From positions 22,281,759 to 22,345,758 of the forward strand of contig CAIIXF020000009.1 of the NCBI GenBank assembly GCA_903813345.2: a stretch of DNA of 64,000 nucleotides, written 5' to 3'. Position 1 is the stretch's first letter; the number at the start of each line of letters is the position of its first letter. Under the pieces are notes generated by a model that saw only the letters and a list, made by a program, of their open reading frames with translations, had not been told where the DNA came from and did no database searches. Position numbers and translations under genes: made by a program. Below, one piece after another: positions 21,433 through 31,720 of the stretch. This DNA comes from Owenia fusiformis. Its lineage: Eukaryota; Annelida; Polychaeta; Sabellida; Oweniidae.

Positions 21433-22526
21433 CGAGGGGTGATCAATAAGTAATGGACGCTTTTTTATACAGATACTTTTTATAGACCAATCCCTTTGAT
21501 TTTCCTACCACTGATACATCATTCAATTATCTATCAATTCTGAAGATTTGAAGACAAAATATATAATACATATTGATATATCCTTATTTCCGTGAAGGGG
21601 GTACAGGTACCCCGGGACCGACATTTACGTCACATATTCAGTTTTTAGCTAGTTTGGTAAATTTCAGTTAGATTTGAACTTTTTATATGCAACAAGTGTT
21701 GTGTTGTTTGAAATTTTTTGCTGACTGGTAACACATAAACAGAAAGTTTTGTGATGTCAGAGTGTTGTATGGAAGGGGTTTGCAGGTCAACTTGAGAAAT
21801 CATTGTGGACGAAAGGGGTGGTGAGAGAAGGGAAAACCTTACTCCATATGAAAAATGCACCTGCCCACAGATCTCAAAATGTTCAGAAAACAATATCCCT
21901 GGACCTCAAAATTGAGCCCTTGGCCAATGCACCATATTGTCCAGATCTGCTCACATGTGACTTGTTTATTTCTATACTACTCATTTCTATAGAGAAGGGA
22001 CGCAGGTTTATTGACATTGATGAAATAAAACGACCCGTGCAACTGCATCTTGCTACCATGTCAGAGAATGGATTCAGCCTTGTCTCACAATCTTGAGTTA
22101 AGAGGATGAGGAATTGTGTACATGTGGCACTTGATGGAACCTATTTAGAGGGCCCTGTGGAATGAATGTGGCATGAATACCACATAGTGATGATAAAATA
22201 TTCAAAATCAACTATGGCAAAACAAAATGGGGTAATTCATGACCATAATGGTTTGTTTTGTTCAGCCTGCATTCAACTGCATTGCATGTTAAACAAGCTA
22301 AAATAGCTTCAGAATATGTGACGTAAATGTCGGTCCCGGGGTACCTGTACCTCCTTCACGGAAATAAGGATATATCAACATGTCTTAATTATTTTGTCTT
22401 CAAATCTTCAGAGTTGATAGATAATTGAATGATGTATAACTGGTAAGAAAATCGAAGGGATTGGACGATTGGTCTATAAAAAGCATCTGTGTAAAAAAGC
22501 GTCCATTACTTATTGATCACCCCTCG
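21433..22526 (+). mobile_element. Mariner element with 200-bp TIRs and TA TSD
   Basis: Ends cgaggggtgatcaataagta and its inverse tacttattgatcacccctcg are flanked by TA (21431-21432, 22527-22528). The inverted arms extend about 210 bp on each side (21433-21645 and about 22312-22526), far longer than the usual roughly 30 bp of mariner. Between them lies a decayed transposase tail. The copy is non-autonomous, and its arms include a conserved gtcggtcccgggg stretch. Confidence 0.92.
21803..22170 (+). pseudogene. Mariner transposase C-terminal relic
   Basis: The frame 21803-22096 reads LLHMKNAPAHRS, then PYCPDLLTCDLF, a lysine/glycine linker and a DEI segment, matching the mariner order (HDNAPAH, then PYSPDLAPCDFFLF with the last catalytic Asp, then the C-terminal helix region). 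The second catalytic Asp of HDNAPAH is replaced. A TGA at the usual Trp position ends the frame, but KRMRNCVHVALDGTYLEG, the family's C-terminal block, continues in the same frame beyond the stop. The N-terminal DNA-binding half and the first catalytic Asp are gone. It cannot be active. Confidence 0.88.
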
Positions 22527-22578
22527 TACATGGTATATACTCACTGCCATTTAAGATTGTTCATTTTTTTTATTTCAG

Positions 22579-22635
22579 CATGTGCCTCCATTGCGCACAA
22601 CCATTGCCATTGGTATAATTCGCTGTCATTTTAAC
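22579..22635 (+). pseudogene. Decayed tandem copy of PKC exon 3 acceptor and 5' part
   Basis: A tatttcag acceptor ending at 22578 precedes catgtgcctccattgcgcac, which aligns with exon 3's tctgtgccttcgttgtgcac, and then aaccattgccat against aaacgttgccat; about three quarters of the first 31 bases agree. Spliced from exon 2 it would read [11 protein letters not shown] in place of [11 protein letters not shown], keeping the C..., H and C zinc ligands, but it runs into TAA about 55 bases in and has no obvious donor. Its start lies exactly 79 bases before that of exon 3. It is probably a failed exon duplication; a poison exon is possible. Confidence 0.6.
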
Positions 22636-22657
22636 ATTTTCTTGTTTGTTTTTTCAG

Positions 22658-22740
22658 TCTGTGCCTTCGTTGTGCACAAACGTTGCCATGAGTTTGTCAC
22701 GTTCCAGTGCCCTGGTTCTGATACAGGACCTGATTCTGAT
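22658..22740 (+). CDS. PRKC-like (classical): Classical protein kinase C, exon 3 (C1A end)
   Basis: An 83-base exon between tgttttttcag and GTAAGT. It encodes residues 59-86: C60 completes C-x2-C, followed by H65, C68 and C76. The whole C1A pattern H-x12-C-x2-C-x13-C-x2-C-x4-H-x2-C-x7-C is therefore intact, and all six cysteines and both histidines needed for two zinc ions are present. It ends with the GPDSD hinge before C1B. Exon length equals that of the vertebrate orthologous exon. Exon 2, phase 1, joins in frame. A decayed copy of its acceptor and first 30-40 bases lies 79 bases upstream. Confidence 0.95.
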
Positions 22741-24363
22741 GTAAGTACTTCGTTTTTTATATCTACATGTATTGTATATGAGCCAATCATCTATCTAAAT
22801 ACAGCAACACCTGTCAATATGAATACTCCCCTGAAATGAAAACCTCTGTTACTTGAACACTTGCATCTCACATTGCTATTACTCTACTCAATAAAGAATA
22901 TGAGATTGTTGTACCCATTTGAGAATCTACAGTAAATACAGCACATTATGAAATTACTTTAGTAACTGTGGAAGGATGTTTCCTCATTAGATTAGAATAG
23001 GTAGATGAGATAAAAAAAATTGCAGCAAGTTGATAAAAATCCAAGTGGAGAATGTAACGCTATAGTAAGCATACATTCAGGTACCAATACCATGACTACT
23101 AAAAACTGAAATGTTTAGTAGTGGTGTATAAATCAAGTTGTCTATCACACTTATTTTTCATTGAATGATTGAACACGGAATAAACTGACTTGCATCTTTT
23201 AACTGAGGTTCTATATTGACATACTGTCATAATAATTGCAAATATGACAGAAAGTCATCTAAATGTAAGGATCAATATAATCTTACTGTCTTAAATTGTT
23301 GAATCAGGATACTCTACGCTGGCAAAGTATATTACTCTTGTTGCGTTGGTATGAGTTATTTGCTTTTTGCTTTTCACATTCATCAACCTAATTCTTTTAC
23401 AACTGAATGGTGGTGAATTAATTATGGATTCGCATGAAAATGGGTTGTTGGTTGTGGAAAGTAGGTTGCTGACCTTGTGTTTTTATCAGGGGAATATGGT
23501 GATGAGTTGATCTATTTTTGATTATGAAAACGGGTAAGCAGTTCATTTATACGACCTTTTAGTGATAAAAATCTATGTTATTTTGAATGAGTGACGCTTG
23601 TGGGGTTGAGGGATTTGTAAATGTCATATCAATGGTCCCCCATGTATTCATGAAACTGGACTGGACAATGCACTAATGGATGGGAATTCGAAAAATATCT
23701 TACATCCAACATCTAATTCAAATCTTTATGCCATTATATGCAAACTTTACATCCTTCTGATTCACAGGGGAAACTCATGAAAAATAGAGGATATTTAATT
23801 CCTAATAATCGTATGTCACATCTTGAATTAGAATTTTGCATCAAGTCATATAGTTAAGAAATAAAGAATCTTGCAACATTCTTTATTGGAGATTCAAAAG
23901 CATAAGTGGATGTTCCATATATATTAGTATGAGGGCAGAGCCTGAGTATACTATCATGGTGGGTTAGTACATGTATAAATACTTTTGAATCCAATGAACT
24001 ATGATACAGTTTTCTTCATTGTAATTCAAATATACATATACGTTACTAGCATCAATGACTACTTCCTATTGCTAAACTCTTCCTAGTATTTTCATAATGT
24101 AAGTTCACCTTATTTCACATTTATATTTATTGTTAAAGACTATGTTTATCTCTGATTATTCTTGTCCGTTACGCCTAGTTGAACAATTTATCATCTAAGG
24201 TGCTTGTAATAAGATGCTTTCACATATGTGATAAACTCGCCATATTGGCACTTATGAAAATTATCATTTTAAGCAGTTCTTTGTTGAGTGACTGAATGAA
24301 AATGTTAGCTAATACTAATGGTATTGGATTAAAACACAAAAGGAAATTATGTCAACGCATCAA
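22741..24363. other. PKC intron 3, first 1.6 kb, no recognised feature
   Basis: AT-rich intronic sequence. No exon, RNA gene or repeat family member was recognised. Confidence 0.4.
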
Positions 24364-24987
24364 GTGGTGACATATTGTGATTGTCTCCGTTTTTTGTGGT
24401 GGTGATTGGTGGTTGGCTATCGGTAGGTGGCGATCAGATCAGATGTTCAATTCTGACTTTTATATTTAAGATTTGACCTTCAATGACCTTTTCAACTTGC
24501 TTCAAATTGACCACTTTCTTTTTCAAAATCATCTGCAAGTTATCAGAAGTTCAAATCTGACTTCAGATTTGAGATTTGACCTTCTCAAGGTAAAAAAAGG
24601 TCAAAAAGGTATTTTTTCAACTTGCTTCTAATTGACCAATTTTTCAAAATCATCTAGAAGTTCTCAAAAGTTCAAATCTGACTATAGTTTGACCTTCAAT
24701 GACCTTCTCATTGTCAAAAAGGTCCTTTTTTCAACTTGCTTCAAATTGACCCATTTTTTCTAAATCATGTACAAGTTCTCAGAAGTTTAAATCTGACTTA
24801 AGATTTGAGACTTCACTTTCAATGACCTTCTCAGGGTCAAAAAGGGTATTTTTTCAACCTGCTTCAAATTGACCATTTTTTCGAAATCATAGATGCAAGT
24901 TTTCAGAAATTCAAATCTGACTTCAGATTGAACTAACAATATTGTGAGCAACTACGTGGTGACATTTTGTCATGTTAATGCCTTGTT
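24364..24987 (+). repeat. gtcaccacc-family element, copy with about 4 internal units
   Basis: Starts at gtggtgacatattgtgattg, lacking the outer half of the left hairpin, and ends at acgtggtgacattttgtcatg then ttaatgcc. It carries four or five diverged units of the same caacttgcttcaaattgac-type repeat as the copy at 13696. A further right-end fragment (aaatggcaggtggtgacatt) follows at about 24990-25060. Confidence 0.85.
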
Positions 24988-25329
24988 TATATTTTTGTTG
25001 GTGTACAGCTTCTGGCATTCGGTGTCTGCAACAAATGGCAGGTGGTGACATTTTGCATGGTTGTACATGTTTTAAAATGCAGAGAAAGCTACATTCTTTG
25101 CTACGCAGAACCAATTGGCATACTGAAACTTAAATGTGTTACTGGTCTCATATTCATGTAATGGTTCCACAATCAATAATCCATGTGTTTTGTATTGTTA
25201 AGATTAGACTTCATGCAAGAAATTAATCATTTGTTTAAGTGGTTTGGAATCCATTGTGGTGTATAGTATCTATATTTATCCCATACTTGGACGTGTTACA
25301 GGTACATAAAGCCGGTTTGTAAAAACTTA

Positions 25330-25402
25330 TATTTTCATCAGCGGGCAGATATAGCTTTACGTCCCGCTCCGAGCGGGCAGATATAGTATATCTGCCCGCT
25401 AC
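25330..25402. repeat. GC-rich palindrome (gcgggcagatata)
   Basis: Two copies of gcgggcagatatag and an inverted partner tatatctgcccgct make a near-perfect palindrome at 25372-25400. GC content is well above the surrounding DNA. It faces a similar palindrome at 25684-25835. Confidence 0.75.
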
Positions 25403-25450
25403 GTCATAATCGCAGCTCGCATATTTGTTCATAATTTGTAACGTTCGCGT

Positions 25451-25643
25451 AATGACTGTAAACGACAATGGAGAAAACACAGACTATCGGGATCTGTTTG
25501 ATGGTTTAAAAAAGGGAAGGAGCATCCACTTAATCAATCAAAAGTTAGAGAAAATAAATATGGGAATATTTGAGAGAACAGGAAAATCCGCCCACGGCCA
25601 AGAAAACAAAACTGGACATGAGTATTCTAAAATATTTCCATGA
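25451..25643 (+). CDS. Small unidentified open frame between two palindromes
   Basis: An ATG at 25451 opens a frame of 63 residues to TGA at 25641-25643. The peptide is charged and not low-complexity (DLFDGLKKGRS, LEKINMGIFERTGKSAHGQ), unlike most chance frames in this AT-rich DNA. I do not recognise it. It is flanked by GC-rich hairpins on both sides, so it might be part of a transposon cargo or a decayed transposon gene. It may equally be a chance frame. Confidence 0.2.
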
Positions 25644-25683
25644 TTGAACAATGTTAACCAGATGACACAAGATTGGTATGGGA

Positions 25684-25835
25684 TAAACATATTATCCTAT
25701 AGTCGGTTCAGGATATTGGGATTATCCCTTGGCCAATATCATATATTTTCCCTCGGGACCTGCGGCCCTCGGGCAAATATATTATATTTGCCTCGGGATA
25801 ATCCCAATATCCTGAACCTCATATAGGATAATCTC
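25684..25835. mobile_element. Hairpin element (MITE-like, cctcgggcaaatata)
   Basis: The left arm ggttcaggatattgggatta is mirrored by taatcccaatatcctgaacc, and the centre holds cctcgggcaaatatattata with its own inverse. The whole 150 bp can fold on itself. Flanks tcctatag and atagga also pair. A non-autonomous fold-back element is the likely origin. Confidence 0.75.
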
Positions 25836-28189
25836 TATTTATTTAGTTCTTGATTCTATTGAATCAGTATGTATATATTTGATAACATGTCCAGTGATAA
25901 CATTATACTTAGTTTATTACTATTTATCAGGTTTTCTCAAGTGGCATTTGTTATTGTTTTACTTACCCAGAGTTCTATTTTAGTAGGCTCAGGTAAAAAT
26001 TGTTTCTTAATATAATCATTTGGTACCTGGACAGAGGAATTTGCTACTTGTTTTTGGAGCAAATAGCAAGTAATTTTTTTTCTAGCTGTAAAAACATGAA
26101 GCTTTAAGACCAGGTTATCACACCAAATTTGAAGAAGCAAATATTTCTGAGCTTAATGTGGTTACATAGTCAACTCCTTTCCTTCTATTTTCTTCCACCG
26201 TCTTAGATTATTCTATGTTGTGATGACTTATAACAAAGGGAAACATTTGAAAAACACAAAAACAAACCAACAAAAAACTATAAGCATATACTTATAGCAT
26301 CTATGCAATATTTATCAACACAAAGCAGTAGCTAATCTCAAATGAATTCATCCCTTCCAAATTCATGTCCTCATCATTAATGTTACTTATCTCAATCTAA
26401 GTTTATTTCTGAAAATAGTATTAATATCATAATTGTAAAAATTTCTTATGAGCTTAATATGGATTAAGTCCATACATATCCCAACCTCATTTAAATGTCA
26501 TCATGACATCATTCATACTCTGTAAAATTGATACAGAAACCATGACAACATGGGATATAATGGCCCATTGTGAGTATCAAGCATGCCATAGAAATAGGGA
26601 TGCACTCTCTGTTTCTATGGTAACACATTTAATACTGAAAATGCATGAATATTTGGTACTGAGTCAAGGTGACATTGGTACACCTTCAAACATCTACAAG
26701 CCAATTTGAAAGTTGTAGACTGATCAGATTATCTGCTTTTACTTTTTACTTACAAATTTCTGAACAGGAAAAATATGTATGAGATGAGGTCAGTTTGACA
26801 TTTATATGCATGACTATAGCATTGATGGATTTGGTTCTGGCTTACTGATGGCATCCAGATGTATACATGCAGCTTGAAATATGCAGCTTTGAAATAATGT
26901 CATGTACTCGAGTTCAATTAATGTAACATTTACAGGAGATTAAAACATATAACATTTACAGTAGATTAAAACACTTGACATTTGTAATAGATTAAAACCC
27001 ATCATTTGACCCCTACCCATTGTACCACACATCTATTACTATTGAAGTGTAGCTTATTTATAAAACCTCTCGATAGCTTTCATGATACAGAACATGTATT
27101 CCTTCATTATTAAACAGGTATATACTGATTTATTTCTCAATTAAAAAATACCTGCTTAATGTATTACATTCATCAGAGAAATTATATATGTATGTATTTT
27201 TCACAGGTGGTCATACCTAGATTAATCCAGAATTATCACTCTCACCTTTAACTCTTAACAATAATTGAATATTTTAATTCATGACAATAAGTCAGCATTA
27301 TAGTTACATACAGTATAAACATGTGCTAACAATACTAGCCATGCTATGCATTAATATTCCACAATGCATAATATAAGCTTAATTACTTATAGACTATTAG
27401 GTGACAGGAATTAGTTTCCAGATTCACTACTGGATGGCTAACTTGGGTCACATAAATAATATATTCTGGCATCTAGTCTATTTAAGCATCTTTATTTCAG
27501 TTTTTATTAATCTCTCAAATGATATAATTAATCTTTAATTAAATCTTGGGAGATAATCCAGACATTCATGATCGGATTAATTTATTTCCTAATTTTATTC
27601 CATGGATAACTTATTGTTAGCTATATATCATAGTTGCTTACATAAAGGCTGTTGAACTCATGTTACAATTGTGTTCCTCAATCAATGTGTTCCCCGCATA
27701 CTGAGCCAAACATTACCATTCTTGAGAACCCATAATATATATTATCCTGTGAAATGATCGTAAATGCATTTTGGACAGAAATGCCCGAATTCAGTTCCCA
27801 CTCTCATTCCATCTACTAAACTCAACAGTTCACCAAAAACATCTGGGAGACTAAATAAGTCACACCGCTTGCATCTTTATGTTATTTATTGAAAAAAGTA
27901 CCATAAAGTCGGAATTCATAGCAGCTTTTCCAAGTAGATATTTGAAGGATTTTATGGGGTTAAGTAAGAGTTGATAGATTGGCGATCTCAGCAGCTACAA
28001 CATTGTCAATTAAAAATCAAGTAGAACAAGATTATCTCAAGGGCTTCTAGTTAATTTCTCTCTCTATACTAATTGTCAGCATCGATTTATTTCCACATAT
28101 AATAGTCATAAACGCCTGATTGTTAAGGCATTGATTCAATCTTGATGATATAATCTGATTACAGCAGAAGTTGGCACTTGTACGCTCTC
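25836..28189. other. PKC intron 3 segment with one minor tandem repeat
   Basis: AT-rich intronic DNA. Three units of taacatttacagNagattaaa type lie at about 26926-26998. Nothing else was recognised. Confidence 0.4.
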
Positions 28190-29480
28190 AGAACTGTGAT
28201 ATTTATAAGAAAATCGCACAAAGGAGCACGTGGGTTATCGCAAACAATTTCAGAAGGTTATATCTTGGATTATGACTATTTTCTGACAATGAAGACAAGT
28301 TTATCTTTTAGATCAATTCATTATCTCAAAGAAAATTATGCACAGTAATAATAAATTGATGATTTGCGATCACCGAATGGAGTCTGTCTTTTAGTGACGT
28401 CACAATTAGGTCACCCAGCTTTAGATGCTTGATTTTGAGAGATTATCTTCTATATTTCGTGCTTTATTTATTTATTTTTCACGAAAGCGTTCTATTTGAC
28501 TAGATCAACATTCATACTAAGCACATACCAAGTCTAAGGTCTTACTGACATGATTTAGATAGCGGTTTAGCGCCCCCCGATTTTGACAAAAACGGGGGGC
28601 GCTTATAGGCATCGATGTTTAGTATGAATTTCACCCAAACTTCGCATATACTCATGATCTAGTCAAATCGGCATACCTGGTAAATATCCGACCCATGGTT
28701 TTTATATAAGAAACGACAATATTTTTAGCTCAAAACTGCCACGTGTCCGCCATTTCGTGATTCCATCATGTCTAATATCATTTCTATATGACGTCACACC
28801 AATAAGACGAAATACGTGACAACAGTATCCATGAACAAAATTCCTGAATTCTGATCGCAAAAGGTCAATTCAAACAAACTCGGAGATATTTAACAAGCAA
28901 TTAACCCATCAACACACTTTTTGACCCCATTTTGAAGATGTTGACCCCATTTTCACCAAAAATGCAATCATTTTTTACAATGTTTAATGCATTACTATTA
29001 TTTATTTTGATGTATCAAATAGTTCTTGAAAGAAAAACTTAATTGCATTAAGATAAGTGTTCCCCATGTTATTTCTCCATTGAAAAATCTCATGCTATCC
29101 ATTGGTTTCAGTTCATTTTGGTCATCCAAATTGAATATCTTTAAAGTCCCTGGAGCAATCACATTTTCCTTTTAGGAAATCGAACATGTCTCAAAGCACA
29201 TTCTAATTATTCATTCAACAATATAATAATAGGTTGCATTTTTGGTGAAAATTAGGTCAACATTTTTGAAAAAGTATGTTGATTGGTCTATTGCCCCTTC
29301 AATATCACTTAGGTCTGATTAACTAAATTATCATTATATATACTTTTCTTGAAGATAATGAATGGATCTAAAAGATACACCCATGTTCATGATCAGAAAA
29401 TATTCATAATTCAAGTTAGAATCGTTTGAAATTGTTTGCGATAACCTACATGCTCCTTTGGTAATATCTCACATATTCGT
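28190..29480. mobile_element. Nested fold-back elements, 1.3 kb
   Basis: The outer arms pair 28190-28340 with about 29330-29480 (shared gttatcgcaaacaatttca, attttctga and tatcttttagat motifs). Inside are two more inverted pairs: 28499-28535 against 28620-28680 (atttgactagatca, ttcatactaa), enclosing a GC hairpin, and about 28910-28975 against 29231-29285 (tttttggtgaaaat and gttgac motifs). The three-level palindrome suggests successive insertions of fold-back elements into one another. Confidence 0.7.
28570..28602. repeat. GC-rich hairpin, 10-bp perfect stem
   Basis: gcgccccccg (28570-28579) and cggggggcgc (28593-28602) form a perfect stem around a 13-base AT-rich loop. It stands out in DNA that is otherwise AT-rich and sits at the centre of an inverted pair within the fold-back cluster. 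Confidence 0.85.
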
Positions 29481-30754
29481 TGTCTTTATCTGATTCAATT
29501 CTGTTCTCACATAAGTGTTCAAATAATAAGTTTTCTAAATTTTCCCCAATAACTTATGACTATTTTTAAACATTTAGGTATTTATATCTTTTATTGACTC
29601 TTAACATGTCAGTTTCTCTGACATTATGATATGCGACACTATTCAAGTTTTTTTTTACTTGTGTTTTGTATATAAGTATATACATGAACTGTCTGATTGG
29701 CATGATATATGTAGGTGTATATATACAATTATAGAGATATTACACTTATTAATCAAATCAATTTACAGATTGCCTCTATACTTATGAGAAATAACCCTTT
29801 ACAAAACTGAACAACTGTCACCTACTCTTCACGAATATGTTTAACCCCTGAAATCTCTGTACAAATTCAGTTTTTAGACTTACACCTGTAGCGAACTGTA
29901 AAGGTTTCAAATTTGTTGATAGGTTGTTATATAATCAGATGTTTTGAGCTGACTGTTTCAAGTTTTACAATTTGCGCATAACATTCTATATGTACCATAA
30001 GCTACCTAACTTGAGACTGAATGGTTTTGAAACATGATCCGTTCCTAAAGCAAGGATTCATAAAACACCTTCTCTATGCAGTAAACCATAGACTGTTAAC
30101 CTTATGTATTCAAGAAGCGTAAAGATTTGGAAAGGCAATTACGCTAGCTGTTCTTTCTCTGAAATATACGAGTGTCATTTAGCTTGAAAAAAGCCCAATT
30201 AAATCTATGACATCATGAGATGTTTTAACATCTTGATTTATAAGGTATCCATTGTTCTAAGCACCTTGGAAGGTCAAAGATGACTAGCTGGTTTTTTTTT
30301 TCTGTTAGCAGCAGAAATTCTCATTTTCATGATTACAAAGGTTGGTCAAAATATGAAAGTTTCAGATGATATTCTCATTTTCAAGTGGCAAGTGGGTGCA
30401 AATTGTGTATCAGGAGGTGTAAATTGTGTTGCATTTTAATATTCTCGATTCATAATTTTATCAGAATCATTCAAGATCTCATTGTTTACAAACAACAACA
30501 TTGATCTTGGAAATTGTCATGGTAACTTCTATCATAATTCTATTGTTACATACCCTTTGAGCTTAATTTAAGTGCCAGTTTATGTCCCTTTCCTTTTGTG
30601 CTTTTACTAGATGTCATTCTGAGTATCATAATAGGGAATTTATTACTAATATAAGTAGATAGGTGAGCTCAAGCGATTGTAATGTTCTGGATATTAAATG
30701 AATTGGGGGACCTTTGTCAGTTTTCATTCTCTTCTAGTATGTCTGATTTTTTGT
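29481..30754. other. PKC intron 3 segment, one repeat fragment
   Basis: Contains a partial copy of the gtgggtgcaa dispersed repeat at about 30280-30425. The rest is featureless AT-rich sequence. Confidence 0.4.
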
Positions 30755-30865
30755 GTCACCACCATAAGTCGTGACATTATAATTTTGATGGTCTCCCAAC
30801 TCTTGTCGATGGTGTTCGGTGGTTGGTGTTTGGTGTTTGGATTCTGTAACAAATAGCAGGTCACC
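30755..30865 (+). repeat. gtcaccacc-family fragment (left end)
   Basis: gtgtcaccaccataagtcgt and the following gatggtctcccaac, then tgttcggtggttggtgtttg, match the left hairpin and GC-rich run of the copy at 13696, with decay. It lacks the internal minisatellite. A related decayed fragment is at 33650-33775. Confidence 0.7.
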
Positions 30866-31217
30866 CCCATTCATTAATTTCTTTCACCACACTTCTTTCA
30901 CCAGACTCTAGTCTCCCCCCCCCCCCCCCTTACTAACCCCAAGTAACATTTTTTGTTGATGTAACAGAGTTACATTGACATGCTGCCAAAATTAACTCAT
31001 TGCCTTAGCTAAGCCTCAGACATATCTGCCAATCAATGATGGATCCTAAACATCTACCATGAAATCTTAATCATATCTCTTACGATAGACATCTTCAATC
31101 AGTTTATTCTGCGCACATTCAAGTTATAACTACCCTCTGATTAGTATTACCCTGCACACAGAGTTTAGTTATAAACTACCCTCTGCCAAGTATAGACTAT
31201 ATTACAGTTTAGCATCC

Positions 31218-31720
31218 CCTCCCCAAAGATTGGTGCCTGTGACAGACCGGGTTATAAATCATTTCAAATCTACTATACTGACTCTTTCTCAACAAATCAG
31301 CGAAGTTGAAGGAACATATTGCTAATTACCTGCTCATTAACTATGCGGTGGTTTTAGAGGAAATGACTGTATAGAAAGTCGTCCATATTTCGACGACAAA
31401 CTCTGATTTGCTCGGCGAGATCATAGATTTATTGTAATGAATATTGTCAAATGAATGCAAAGAGTAACCAGTATAGACTATAACAATTAGCAGTCCGCCC
31501 CCCCCTACGACTGGTGGCGATGATAGCTCTGGTCATAAATCAATTCAAACCTACCGTACTGATCTTCTCTTAACCAATCATTGAGCTGGAAGGAACACAT
31601 GGAAATGACTAATGACACAGGAAAAAATGACTTAATGTTTAGGAAGTCATCCGTATTTTGACAACAAACTCTGATTGGCTCAGCGAGTTCATTTATCGTT
31701 TATTGAGAGAGTGAACACCA
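31218..31720 (+). repeat. Diverged tandem duplication of about 275 bp
   Basis: 31218-31450 and about 31497-31720 share the order gttataaatca/ttcaaa, gaaggaacat, ggaaatgact, gaaagtcgtcc and gacaacaaactctgatt. Similarity is clear but far from exact, so this is an old duplication. Confidence 0.7.
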
